64,000 bases of DNA from JAEUJM01 sp044221555 (GTDB taxonomy: Bacteria > Actinomycetota > Acidimicrobiia > Acidimicrobiales > DATDAH01): positions 340,293 to 404,292 of the forward strand of contig JBGAOY010000004.1 of the NCBI GenBank assembly GCA_044221555.1, in the 5' to 3' direction. Shown here one piece after another: positions 49,401-57,361 of the stretch (positions are counted from its first letter, which is position 1; each line of letters opens with the position of its first letter). The notes beneath the pieces are model-generated. The model was not told the DNA's origin, made no database searches, and worked only from the letters and a program-made list of their open reading frames with translations. A program made the translations under genes and the position numbers.

Positions 49401-50955
49401 CGGCGGTCTCGGAGAGCAGGTCGGCGCGGGGGCCCAGCACCGTGTCGAGGCTCATCACCCGGCGCTCGCGGAGCGGGTCGATGGGCGGGTTGGTGACCTG
49501 GGCGAAGCGCTGGCGCAGGAAGTGGTGGACCGGCCGGGGACGTCCGGCCAGCGGGGGCAGCGGTGAGTCGTCGCCCATCGAGAACGTCGGCTCGTAGGCA
49601 TCGGAGGCCATGGGCCGCAGCACCATGGCCAGCTCTTCCTTCGTGTAGCCGTGCACGGCCTGGCGGAACTCGAGGTCGGCCGGCGGCTCCTGGACGGGCT
49701 CGCCGACGGGCAGGTCGTACAGGCCGTCGAAGGCCCAGTGGGCGTAGGGCGCGGCCGCCGCGAGCCGCTCTTTCAGCTCGCGGTTCTTCTGCACGCCACG
49801 GCTGGGGTCGACGAACAGCATCTGACCGGGACCGAGGCGGCCGCGCTCCACGGTGCCGTGGCCGTTGACGTCGACGGCTCCCACCTCGGAGGCGCACACC
49901 ACGAACCCGTCCTCGCAGATGGCGTAGCGCAGGGGGCGCAGGCCGTTGCGGTCGAGGGTGGCGCCCACGCCCGTGCCGTCGGTGAACACGATGCCGGCGG
50001 GGCCGTCCCACGGCTCCATGAGGGTGGCGTGGTACCGGTAGAAGCCCCGCACCTCCGGGTCGAGGTCGGTGGCGTTCTCCCACGCCTCCGGTACCAGCAT
50101 GGCCATGGCGTGACGGACGTCGCGTCCGCCCCTGGTGAGCAACTCGACCGCCTCGTCGAGCTTGCCCGAGTCGGAGTCGTCGGGGTCGAGCACCGGGCGG
50201 AACAGGTCTTCAGGGCCGAGGCCGGCGGCCTCGGTGCCAAGCCGGGCCCGGGCGAGCATGCGGTTCTCGTTGCCCTGGATGGCGTTGATCTCGCCGTTGT
50301 GGCACAGCATCCGGAACGGCTGGGCCCGCTCCCAGGTGGACAGCGTGTTGGTCGAGAAGCGCTGGTGGAAGATGGTGAACGGCGCGGTGAAGCGCTCGTC
50401 GGTGAGATCGACGTAGAAGTCGGCCAACTGGTCGGCGGCGGCGAGGCCCTTGAAGACGATGGTGCGGAACGAGCAGGAGGCCACGTAGACGCCGGGGGTC
50501 TTCCCGATGGTGCGACGCACCCGGTAGGCGCGGATCTCGTCGGCGGACGACTGGGGCGGGGCACCGGACGCGTCGCGGAAGACCACGTGCACGATGGACG
50601 GGCAGCTGGAGCGGGCCAGGTCGCCCAGGTGCGACTCGTCGGTGGGTGGGATGCGCCAGTCGACGAGCTCGAGGCCTTCGCCGGCCAGCGCCGCCTCGAC
50701 CCCCACCCGGGGGTCGGCCGTACGGTCGAACTCGCTGCTGATGAAGAGCGTGGCGACGCCGTTGCCCTCGCCGAAGATGGCCGCCGGGATGGGCAACAGC
50801 ACGCCGCAGCCGTCGGAGGTGAGGGCGTCGGCCGCGACCGCACCGCGGTGCTTGACGTTGGCCAACCCGGTGAGGGCCGCGGTCACGATCTCGCGGGACG
50901 ATCGTCCCCGTGCATCCGCCACGAAACCGATGCCACACGCGTCGAACTCGCGCAT
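46477..50955 (-). CDS. gltB: Glutamate synthase large subunit
   Basis: 1492 residues, full length. The N-terminal class II glutamine amidotransferase nucleophile is Cys7 in MREFDACGIGFVA, after a six-residue propeptide. The central FMN domain contains AQGSKPGEGGQLPGHKVSEEI and the C-x5-C-x4-C 3Fe-4S cluster in GCIMLRACHRDTCKPGVATQ. The C-terminal glutamate-synthase beta-helix has VGKGMGGGTIVV and RNSGALAIVEGAGDHCCEYM. It makes two glutamates from glutamine and 2-oxoglutarate. The small subunit gltD is not in this window. ATG 50955 with AGGAGG 5 bp upstream is favoured over GTG 50958. Confidence 0.95.
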   Translation of the reverse strand: MREFDACGIGFVADARGRSSREIVTAALTGLANVKHRGAVAADALTSDGCGVLLPIPAAIFGEGNGVATLFISSEFDRTADPRVGVEAALAGEGLELVDWRIPPTDESHLGDLARSSCPSIVHVVFRDASGAPPQSSADEIRAYRVRRTIGKTPGVYVASCSFRTIVFKGLAAADQLADFYVDLTDERFTAPFTIFHQRFSTNTLSTWERAQPFRMLCHNGEINAIQGNENRMLARARLGTEAAGLGPEDLFRPVLDPDDSDSGKLDEAVELLTRGGRDVRHAMAMLVPEAWENATDLDPEVRGFYRYHATLMEPWDGPAGIVFTDGTGVGATLDRNGLRPLRYAICEDGFVVCASEVGAVDVNGHGTVERGRLGPGQMLFVDPSRGVQKNRELKERLAAAAPYAHWAFDGLYDLPVGEPVQEPPADLEFRQAVHGYTKEELAMVLRPMASDAYEPTFSMGDDSPLPPLAGRPRPVHHFLRQRFAQVTNPPIDPLRERRVMSLDTVLGPRADLLSETADAARLVRLESFFLYPDAIEQLERDELADFPVVTLDATFPVADGPAGLRAAVERLAEQAESAVRGGADICVLDDVAVSPDRAPVPSLLAIGAVHHRLVDRSLRSLTSLVAVADDARDVHHVAALLGYGADAICPRLALQTVGAEADASDDEAAISPEAQSRFEAAIEAGVLKVLSKMGISTVDSYRGAQIFEAIGLGPEVVDLCFRGTASVVGGIGWEALGADVLANHASGELASPGFYRDRKGGEYHTHDKEVVATLNSLTLVKETPPPGATGDGATERAEADVALAHLLQRALRSESSDVYDRFAQLVNERPATELHDLLELVPVGEPIPLDEVEPASEIVTRFSTGAMSHGSLSREAHENLAQAMNLIGGRSNCGEGGEDPYRFFTRGQGRDDKNSKIKQIASGRFGVTPQYLAHADELQIKMAQGSKPGEGGQLPGHKVSEEIARLRHTQPGIGLISPPPHHDIYSIEDLAQLIFDLKQVNAAEVSVKLVAEDGVGTIAAGCVKALADVVHLSGANGGTGASPLSSIKHAGLPWELGLSDCQRSLVDNGLRGRVRLRVDGGFLNGRQVIMAALLGADEYSFGTAAMIAEGCIMLRACHRDTCKPGVATQRPHLRANFTGTPEGVAAYFLFLAEEVRGYLAQLGLRTMDEAVGRVELLRQRVTGDERADSLDLTPLIAPPEHLEEPRHFVERVALLDPRSELGDEVLADAFQRVWDGDEIDLHYTIRNRDRAIGAALSGAIALEYGVMPPLGTARLRFEGSAGQSFGAFITHGVELELVGEANDYVGKGMGGGTIVVRAPANDASVVMGSAAGSPVLAGNTCLYGATGGELFIAGSVGERFAVRNSGALAIVEGAGDHCCEYMTGGTVVVLGRVGSNLGAGMTGGQAFVWDPEAERLMSRINTDLVEAIRPEPDALVELRWLVERHVERTESLRGAELLKVWDQATEQLWHILPRERVRRIESGAARQVSAL

Positions 50956-51163
50956 CACGTCCTCCTCTGACCAGCAGTGTCCAGCACGAATCGGGGCCCG
51001 TCGACCGGAGCGCTACGTCTCGTCGCTGAGGACGTTCAAGCGGCGTCGTTGCCCAGATGCCCCGGTCAGGAGGCGATTGCGAATCCTACAGCGAGTTGTC
51101 CCCGAAGTGCCGCATCATTGCGACCGGGCATCGGCGGTGACGGGGAGGATCCCCGGTGCATCG

Positions 51164-53698
51164 TCAGAAAAGGACCGTCGACGGGCGTGCCGGCGCCGCC
51201 GTCCACGCCTCCTCGAGGGACGCCAGCCGGTACAGGAGTCGGACGACCTGCGAGCGGGTGAGCATGCGGGTGGGGACGAAGCGGTCGCCGGGAGCGAGAT
51301 CGTCGAGGAGTGCGGCGCCCCGAGCCCAGCGCAGCGCTGCGGCATAACGGGCCCCTTGGGGGACGTCGGTGTACCCGTGGCCCGGGTACCCCGCGGGGGA
51401 GCCCACCACCCGCCAGAGGGCCCGGACGAGCTCGGCTCGGGTGACGCCGGCCCGGGGGTCGAACGCACCGTCGGGCCGCAAGCGTTGCAGGCGCTGTTCG
51501 ACAGTCCAGCTCAGGGCGGCCCGGTAGGGAGCGTTCGCCGGGACGTCTGGTGGGCGGAGGGAAGGCGAGCCCGCTGGATGATCCATCAGCATGAACAGGG
51601 CGGTCGCGAGCTGGGCCCGGGTGATGGCCTTGCGGGGTTGGAAGTCGCCGCTCGCCGTCGCGCCCATGATGTCGTGGAACACGGCCCAGTCGACGGCTTC
51701 GGCCGCGGGTGACGTGGGGGCGACGTCATCGAACCCGGCCGCTGGGAACGCCACGGTCACGTCGATCGGATCGGACGTCACCGGCGCGACGTGGTCGGCC
51801 GACACCGTCACCGTGGCGGGAAGCGTGCCCAGGTCGTCGTTGCCGACCACGAGATCGCAATCGGCGGTCGCGGTGTCGCCCGCGCCGAGGACCCCGAGGT
51901 CGTCGGTGCAGTCGGCCGACGCAGCGTGCCGCACGTCGATGCCGGTGAGCGGGACGTCGCCCGTGTTCGTGATCTGGGCGTGGTAATGGACGGTGTCGCG
52001 GGGCGCGACGTCCGACTCGTCGGCCGAGAGCCCGATGGCCAGCCCTCGGCGGGAGCCGACCTGGACAACGACGGTGTTCGACAGCACCGGATCGGTCTCT
52101 GCGGTGTCCACGGTGGCGCGATTGAGGTAGGTGCCGCGATCGGCCTCCGTGGTGGGGTGACTGCAGTTCACCACGACCGACGCGCCGACCGCGATGTCTG
52201 CGAGCGGTCCGGCGCAGTCGGGGCCGTCGACGTCGTCGACCACGACATCGACGAGCGGGACATCGCCGGTGTTGCTGATCGTGAGGTGCATCGAGATGGC
52301 TTCACCAGCGATGACGCCGGCGTCATCGGCAGACTTGACGATCGAGACCGCCGGGTGGGCGACCACGTTGGTGCTGACCTGGTTCGAACTGACCGGGCCG
52401 GTTTCCGCGGTGTCGACGGTGGCGGTGTTCGTGAAGGCGTCGCGGTAGCTGGTGGGAGTGGTCACCGAGCAGTCGAGGGTGTGCTCCTCCCCAGGCGCGA
52501 GATCGGGGACCGCCTGGACGCAGCCCGGCGCGTTCGCGTCGGACGTCCCGATGTCGGTCAGCGGCGTGGTGCCGGTGTTCGTGACCGTCAGGTGGTAGTG
52601 GATCGTCTGCCCGGCGACGACCGACGACTCGTCGCGGACCTTCGAGATCGAGATGCTGGAGGCACTGGCGTCGATACGCCCGATCCGGTCGTTGCCCGCG
52701 CTCGTGAACCAGACGTTCCCGTCGGGTCCGGTGACGAGCCCAGCGGGGGAGTCCACGTTCGTCGCTGGGTCCGTGAACGTCTGGACGGAGGTCGGCGAGG
52801 AGATGCGGTGCAATTCGTCGGTGCCGGCGTCGGTCGCCCACACGCTCAGGTCGGGGCCGGCGCCGAGCCGGAGCCCACGCTGGGGGCCGTAGGCATCCGC
52901 AGTGACGGTCGCCTCGTCGCCATCTCGGCGCACACGCCACAAGGTGTACTCCGCCGGTTCCCCGGGCCCCTCCGACGGCCGGAGCCCCTGCACCTCCACG
53001 TCGCCGTTGCGCAGGGGGGCCAGGTCGACGAGGCTCGGGTAGAGGCCATAGATGGGGAAGCCGTAGAACCGCATCTCGCGGGTGGTGGGATCGAGCTCGC
53101 CGAGGACCGGTTGGCCGTGGAGGTTCCTGCGGGCGAGGAACCACACGACCCCGTCGACGCCGCGCTCGATCCGGCCGACCGCCAGGTACGGGAACTCGCC
53201 GACCAGGAAGCTTTCGATGGTGCCCCCGAAGGTGATGTGGCCGATGCGGGTCCCGCTGGTGAACCACGCGCCGCCGGCACCATCGGACGTGATGTTTCGG
53301 GGCGCGGCCACATCCTCATCCGTGTAGACGTTGATGACGCTCGAGTCCGGGTCGAGCCGGCCGATGAAGCCGCCCGTCACGTTGGTGAACCACACAGGTC
53401 CCGTCGGACCTGCGGCGATGTCGCCCGGGCCGTCGATGTGCGATTGCTCGGAGTGATAGGTGGTGATGTCGCCGGTGGCGGGATCGATGCGACCGATGCG
53501 GTCGTTGCCCGGGCTCGTGAACCAGAGGTCGCCGCCCGGCCCGTTCGTGATCTCTCCGGGAGCGTCGATCTCGCCTTCGTCGCCGGCGAACGTGGCGATG
53601 TCGCCGGTCGTGGCCGCAGCCGGCGCCGCCGGCACGAGGGCGAGCCCGCCCGCGACGAGCGCGACGCTCAGTGCCACCACCGGTCCTCGTCGCCGCAT
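51164..53698 (-). CDS. Secreted SLH-domain protein with virginiamycin-B-lyase-like propeller
   Basis: 844 residues. Signal peptide (MRRRGPVVALSVALVAGGLA), then a beta-propeller (about 30-330) with repeated blades such as GPGGDLWFTSPGNDRIGRID and GPDGNVWFTSAGNDRIGRID, the Vgb/NHL-like pattern. Three DUF11-like modules (about 335-665; YHLTVTNTGTTPLTDIG, MHLTISNTGDVPLVDV, YHAQITNTGDVPLTGI) follow. Three SLH motifs (about 670-830) contain ITRAQLATALFMLMD and VTRAELVRALWRVVG. SLH repeats usually anchor proteins to wall polymer. True Vgb catalytic residues cannot be confirmed. Likely a surface protein; ligand unknown. Confidence 0.82.
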   Translation of the reverse strand: MRRRGPVVALSVALVAGGLALVPAAPAAATTGDIATFAGDEGEIDAPGEITNGPGGDLWFTSPGNDRIGRIDPATGDITTYHSEQSHIDGPGDIAAGPTGPVWFTNVTGGFIGRLDPDSSVINVYTDEDVAAPRNITSDGAGGAWFTSGTRIGHITFGGTIESFLVGEFPYLAVGRIERGVDGVVWFLARRNLHGQPVLGELDPTTREMRFYGFPIYGLYPSLVDLAPLRNGDVEVQGLRPSEGPGEPAEYTLWRVRRDGDEATVTADAYGPQRGLRLGAGPDLSVWATDAGTDELHRISSPTSVQTFTDPATNVDSPAGLVTGPDGNVWFTSAGNDRIGRIDASASSISISKVRDESSVVAGQTIHYHLTVTNTGTTPLTDIGTSDANAPGCVQAVPDLAPGEEHTLDCSVTTPTSYRDAFTNTATVDTAETGPVSSNQVSTNVVAHPAVSIVKSADDAGVIAGEAISMHLTISNTGDVPLVDVVVDDVDGPDCAGPLADIAVGASVVVNCSHPTTEADRGTYLNRATVDTAETDPVLSNTVVVQVGSRRGLAIGLSADESDVAPRDTVHYHAQITNTGDVPLTGIDVRHAASADCTDDLGVLGAGDTATADCDLVVGNDDLGTLPATVTVSADHVAPVTSDPIDVTVAFPAAGFDDVAPTSPAAEAVDWAVFHDIMGATASGDFQPRKAITRAQLATALFMLMDHPAGSPSLRPPDVPANAPYRAALSWTVEQRLQRLRPDGAFDPRAGVTRAELVRALWRVVGSPAGYPGHGYTDVPQGARYAAALRWARGAALLDDLAPGDRFVPTRMLTRSQVVRLLYRLASLEEAWTAAPARPSTVLF

Positions 53699-53772
53699 TC
53701 CTCCCCTTCCAGCCCAGCGCCGAGGCTAGGCCATTGGTGGCAGGTCGGCGGTGGCGCCGGCGGTCGGTCGGG

Positions 53773-54462
53773 TCAGGCGAAGGTGCCGGTGCACCAGACG
53801 TCACCGTCGGCATCGAGCACGGACACCGCAGCGATGTCGTCGCCGGCGAGTCGTGTCGACTCGGCCCACGAACTGGTGCCGGCGGCGAGCTCGAAGTCTC
53901 CCTGATCCACGGTGGTGCCGTCCTCGAGCTCGAGGCGCAGGCTGAACCGACCGGTCGACCCCCCACCGGTGGCCGGGTCGGACCACTCGGGGACCGAGAT
54001 GAAGACGGCTGTTTCTGCGCCGGCGGAGTGCCACACCTCGCCGACCGCGTCGCCGTCCGGGGTGATCATCGCCGCGCTGACCAGGTCGGCCCCGTCACCG
54101 TCGGCGACGCCGGCCTGGCTCACCGCCACGCCGATGCCGACCCCGAGGAGCAGGAACACGGCTGCGGCCACGGCGAGCCGAACGACGCTGCGCCGCTGGC
54201 GCAGGCTCGGGTCGTCTCGCTCCTGTTCGTGGGCGACCCGCCCCAGCACGGCCGCTTCGAACCCGGGCGGCGGCTCGGCCTCGGGTGCGAGCGCCACCAG
54301 CTGGTCGACCGCGGCAGACAACTCGTGGACATGAGCTCGACAGGACGCGCACCGATCGAGGTGAGCCAGCGCCGCGCCCCGGTCGGTTCCCTCCAAGGTG
54401 CCGAGCGCGAGCTCGGGGGCCAGCTCCCGGACGGCAGCACAGGTGAGCCGGTGGTCAGTCAC
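53773..54462 (-). CDS. Anti-sigma factor (zf-HC2 / RskA-like)
   Basis: 229 residues. The N-terminal zinc-finger anti-sigma domain has HLDRCASCRAHVHELSAAV (His34, Cys38 and Cys41 as ligands, with an earlier Cys/His). A single membrane helix (about 92-113, VRLAVAAAVFLLLGVGIGVAV) is followed by an extracytoplasmic RskA-like beta domain (about 125-229). GTG 54462 overlaps the end of the sigma gene by 8 bp, the usual coupling for a cognate pair. It should hold the sigma factor at the membrane until an external signal triggers proteolysis. Confidence 0.88.
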   Translation of the reverse strand: MTDHRLTCAAVRELAPELALGTLEGTDRGAALAHLDRCASCRAHVHELSAAVDQLVALAPEAEPPPGFEAAVLGRVAHEQERDDPSLRQRRSVVRLAVAAAVFLLLGVGIGVAVSQAGVADGDGADLVSAAMITPDGDAVGEVWHSAGAETAVFISVPEWSDPATGGGSTGRFSLRLELEDGTTVDQGDFELAAGTSSWAESTRLAGDDIAAVSVLDADGDVWCTGTFA

Positions 54463-55018
54463 CGCCCACCTCGCTCACCGCAAGGGTGTCCCTGACCCGG
54501 ATCAAGGCCGTCCGTATCCGGGTCTTGGCTGTGCCCAGCGGGATCTCGTCGATCTCGCTGACCTCCTGGGCGGTGCGGCCTCCCAGCGCGGCCAGCACCA
54601 ACGCTCGGCGCTGTTCCTCCGGCAGATCGCGCAGCGCCTCCACCGCCTGGTCGACCTCGTCGGCGTGGACGGCGAGGTCGCCGGGGCCCAGGTCGCCCGA
54701 CAGGATCGTCATGGTGGTGGGGTCGACGTGGTCGAGCGGCCGCACCCGCCGCGCCCGCCGGTGGTCGAGGGCCAGGTTCCGTGTGATCGTCAGCAGCCAC
54801 GTCGTCACCGAGCCCTTGCGGGCGTCGTAGGCGCCCGCGTGGCGCCAGGCCCGGACGAAGGCCTCCTGGGCCACCTCACTGGCATCGCCCTCGTCGGCCA
54901 CGATGCTGAGCGCCAGTCCGTACAACCGTCGCTGGAACCGCCTCACGAAAACGGCTCCAGCGCTCGGATCGCCGGTGGCGAAGCCGGCGAGCAGAGCTTC
55001 ATCGGACGCGTCCCACAT
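54455..55018 (-). CDS. ECF RNA polymerase sigma factor
   Basis: 187 residues. Region 2 (FVRRFQRRLYGLALSIVADEG, EVAQEAFVRAWRHAGAYD) and region 4 (LRDLPEEQRRALVLAALGGRTAQEVSEI with DEIPLGTAKTRIRTALIRVRD) are both clear; no extra domains. SigK-like architecture with an overlapping RskA-type anti-sigma gene downstream. Upstream on the same strand is a lipoprotein gene (51 bp gap), probably part of the regulon or operon. ATG 55018 is chosen; GTG 55045 would add nine poorly conserved residues. Confidence 0.9.
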   Translation of the reverse strand: MWDASDEALLAGFATGDPSAGAVFVRRFQRRLYGLALSIVADEGDASEVAQEAFVRAWRHAGAYDARKGSVTTWLLTITRNLALDHRRARRVRPLDHVDPTTMTILSGDLGPGDLAVHADEVDQAVEALRDLPEEQRRALVLAALGGRTAQEVSEIDEIPLGTAKTRIRTALIRVRDTLAVSEVGGD

Positions 55019-55068
55019 CGGCCGCGACCCTAGGCTCCGACTCACCGGCCTCGCCGCCAGCGTCCTGC

Positions 55069-55572
55069 TCAGGCCGCCTCGATGGCGTTGCCGTCGGCGT
55101 CGACCGCGTGCCAGTTGGGGATCTCCGCACCGTTGGCGTCGCCGGGGGCGGCGTCGCCCGAGAACCGGTACAGCAGGTGGTCGTTGTAGACCAGCTGGTC
55201 GGGCGCGGCGGCGTCGGCGGTCGACACCAGGGCGGCGTCGATGCCGTCACCGGCGACGGGCTCACCGTCGGCCACGGCCGCCGGCCAGGTGTCGAGGCAG
55301 GCATCGACACAGGCGCTGGTGGTGCCCTCGTCGTTGGTGAACAGGTAGAGGGTGAAGCCCTCGGAATCGACGAGGGCCTCGCCCAGGTCGCCGACCTCGG
55401 CCACGGCCAGGGTGTCGCCACCAGCGGCGACGGGGGCGCTGTCGGTGCTGGCGGCCTCGGTCGTCTCGGAGCTGCCGCCGTAGGCGTCCGACCCGGAGTC
55501 CGAATCAGAGGAGCAGCTGGCGAGGATGAGTCCGGCCACCGCCACGGCGGCCAGCAGGGTGATGCGCTTCAT
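55069..55572 (-). CDS. Lipoprotein with COG4315-type secreted repeats
   Basis: 167 residues. Lipobox LASC (Cys20) after a hydrophobic signal, then a Ser/Asp/Gly-rich linker and two beta modules of the YPLYxF type: LVDSEGFTLYLFTNDEGTTSACVDACLDTWPA and LVYNDHLLYRFSGDA (about 70-101 and 128-142). Actinobacterial members are often encoded with ECF sigma factors, as here. Function unknown; proposed to bind small molecules or act in envelope redox. ATG 55572 is selected at the start of the signal peptide; a weaker GTG lies 39 bp upstream. Confidence 0.82.
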   Translation of the reverse strand: MKRITLLAAVAVAGLILASCSSDSDSGSDAYGGSSETTEAASTDSAPVAAGGDTLAVAEVGDLGEALVDSEGFTLYLFTNDEGTTSACVDACLDTWPAAVADGEPVAGDGIDAALVSTADAAAPDQLVYNDHLLYRFSGDAAPGDANGAEIPNWHAVDADGNAIEAA

Positions 55573-55671
55573 GGATGTTCCTTTCGGGGGTTGTCGGAAG
55601 GAACTACGCACGGAGCCGACGGAGGGATTGCGCGAACGCGAGAATTCTTTCGGATCAGCAGAGGCTGGCCC

Positions 55672-56232
55672 TCAGCGGTCGAACAGCACCGCGACGTCGA
55701 GCTCGAACCCCGGAATGGTCGGGGTGGTGAGGATGTCGCCGGCGCCGACGAGGATCGCGACGTCGAAGGTCCGGGACGCGGGACGGGACCGGCGGTGCAC
55801 CCGCACGGTGTTCGCCTCCGTGTCGACCAGCCAGAGCTCGGGTAGCCCGGCGGCCTCGTAGTGGGCCTTCTTCGGGCCGAGGTCGTAGCGCCAGGTGTTC
55901 GGCGACCGGACTTCGACGACCAGGTCGGGCACACCGTCGGCCCGCTTGGCGTCGCGAGCGAGGATGTGCTCCGGCCGGGTCCACCAGACGTCGGGGCCGA
56001 AGACGTTGTACTCGTCGATCGGCGTGTCGACCGGGAGGCCGGGCTCGCCCGCCCCCGGGTTCTCCTCGACGAACGCCATGAGGCGGTGGTAGATCCAGCC
56101 GACGATCCGTTGGTGTCGGGGCAGTGGCTCGTTCACCACGATCTCCCCATCGATGAGCTCGGTGTACCGCAGTTCGCCAGGGAGGGCGAAGAACTCGTCA
56201 GCCGTGAGCAGGTGAGCGGCTTTCACTGCCAT
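55672..56232 (-). CDS. Uma2-family (DUF820) putative restriction-type endonuclease
   Basis: 186 residues, the typical Uma2 size. The PD-(D/E)xK-like core is visible as PDVWWTRPE (about 82-90), then VPDLVVEVRSPNTWRYDLGPKKAHYEAAGLPELWLVD (about 100-136), giving Asp, Glu and Lys in the right order. Such proteins are abundant in cyanobacteria and some Actinobacteria, usually as solitary genes of unknown target. N-terminal LLTADEFFALPGELRYTELIDGEIVV is the family's diagnostic start. Located between the sigma/lipoprotein operon and the lipid operon without obvious linkage to either. Confidence 0.82.
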   Translation of the reverse strand: MAVKAAHLLTADEFFALPGELRYTELIDGEIVVNEPLPRHQRIVGWIYHRLMAFVEENPGAGEPGLPVDTPIDEYNVFGPDVWWTRPEHILARDAKRADGVPDLVVEVRSPNTWRYDLGPKKAHYEAAGLPELWLVDTEANTVRVHRRSRPASRTFDVAILVGAGDILTTPTIPGFELDVAVLFDR

Positions 56233-56318
56233 GTGCCCAGCGTACGAGGCGACACTGACAGCCTCCAGACATTCCTACCGTCGAGGCCCAGAAGAGCGCA
56301 GTCAACCCGGCGCGGCGC

Positions 56319-56374
56319 AGCGAGGGAGGAGCGGAGCCTTGATGATGCGATGAGGCGTCAGCCGAAGAGCGATC
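56319..56374 (+). repeat. Dispersed intergenic repeat, copy 2 (MRRQPKSD element)
   Basis: Matches the reverse complement of 40195-40250. A partial third copy of its last 18 bp (CAGCCGAAGAGCGATC end) follows at 56381-56400 and overlaps the stop codon of the acyltransferase gene (56399-56401). Both full copies lie beside PlsC-type acyltransferase genes. Confidence 0.8.
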
Positions 56375-56398
56375 AGACAGGCGCCAGCCGAAGAGCGA

Positions 56399-57361
56399 TC
56401 AAACGGAGGGCCAGCGCCGCTTCGTCTTGCGGCTGCGCCGGTTCGTGTCGCCCATGGCCCAGGCCCTGCGCCAGTTGCTGATGTCGGGGCCGCTCAGGCT
56501 GGGGTTGGCCCGTTGATGGGCGCGGCGGCGGGCTTGGTACCAGTCGGTCGTGGTCTCGTCGGCCAGGGCCGCCACGGCGTCCTCGATGCGGGCCGCGAAC
56601 CGGCGGGAGTCCTCGCCGGGCTCGGGGCGCAGCGGGTCGCCGAAGGTGACGACGGTGGACGAGGGCGTGGGCAGCTTCTTGCCCTTGCGCAGGATGCGGC
56701 CCGTGCCCCGCAGGTGCACCGGCACCACGGGCACGTCGCAGCGCAGGGCCAGATAGGCGGCGCCGCCTCGGAAGGGCTGGCCCCACCCGTCGGGGCTGCG
56801 ACCACCCTCGGGGAAGATGAGCATGCTCCAGCCGTCGTCGATGAGGGCGGCGGCCTGGTCGGCGGAGCGGCGGGTGATCTTCTTGCGCTCGATGGGGATG
56901 GCGCCGATGGCGAGCGCCGACAGCGCGCCCGTGACCCGGTTGGTGAAGAAGTAGTCGGCACCGGCGCCGACGAACAGCTTGTGGCGCCACGGCTCGGGGA
57001 TCGACGTGAGCATCAGGGGGGTGTCGAGGTGGCTGTGGTGGTTCGGGGCGAAGATGACGGGCCCCTCGATGTCGCGCAGGCGGTCGCCACCCCGCCGGTC
57101 GGGTGAGGCCAGCACGGCCGCAGTGGGCCGCATCACGCCCTCGATGAGCGCCACCCGGGCCATGCGGGCGGGGGTGCGGCGGGCCCAGCGGGTCTCGTAG
57201 TCGGCGCCCGTGGCGCCCGGCCGCTCGAGGGGCTCGACGCCGCCCGGAGTGGTGGGCGCCCGGAAGGGAAACTGCACCGTGCGCAGCAAACTCGAGGCAA
57301 TGGCCCCCGGATTCCGTGGGCCATTGCCTCGAGAATCGGCGACCAGGCGACGGCGGGCCAT
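56399..57361 (-). CDS. PlsC-type acyltransferase of the lipid operon
   Basis: 320 residues from ATG 57361. Motif I is APNHHSHLDTPL, motif II around FTNRVTGALSALAIGAIPIERKK, motif III FPEGGRSPDGWGQPF and motif IV VPVVPVHLRGTGRI, a complete acyl-glycerol-phosphate-acyltransferase set. ATG 57361 overlaps the stop of the upstream LarA-like gene (TGATG). However, a 16-bp perfect hairpin occupies codons 10-24 of that frame and the first conserved residue is far downstream, so GTG 57277 (292 residues) may be the true start. It acts at the membrane, probably esterifying the product of the reductase or a lysolipid. Confidence 0.83.
   Translation of the reverse strand: MARRRLVADSRGNGPRNPGAIASSLLRTVQFPFRAPTTPGGVEPLERPGATGADYETRWARRTPARMARVALIEGVMRPTAAVLASPDRRGGDRLRDIEGPVIFAPNHHSHLDTPLMLTSIPEPWRHKLFVGAGADYFFTNRVTGALSALAIGAIPIERKKITRRSADQAAALIDDGWSMLIFPEGGRSPDGWGQPFRGGAAYLALRCDVPVVPVHLRGTGRILRKGKKLPTPSSTVVTFGDPLRPEPGEDSRRFAARIEDAVAALADETTTDWYQARRRAHQRANPSLSGPDISNWRRAWAMGDTNRRSRKTKRRWPSV
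57291..57333 (-). terminator. 16-bp hairpin between LarA-like and acyltransferase genes
   Basis: CTCGAGGCAATGGCCC (57291-57306) pairs perfectly with 57318-57333 around an 11-nt loop. In the transcription direction it begins 28 nt after the LarA-like stop codon and is followed by TTTGC. It resembles an intrinsic terminator or attenuator placed inside the 5' end of the next gene's longest frame. Confidence 0.55.

Noticed and set aside
50956..51163. Possible riboswitch or leader upstream of gltB
   Set aside because: About 200 bp with no conserved core or strong stem that I can recognise; no glutamine-riboswitch-like pattern.
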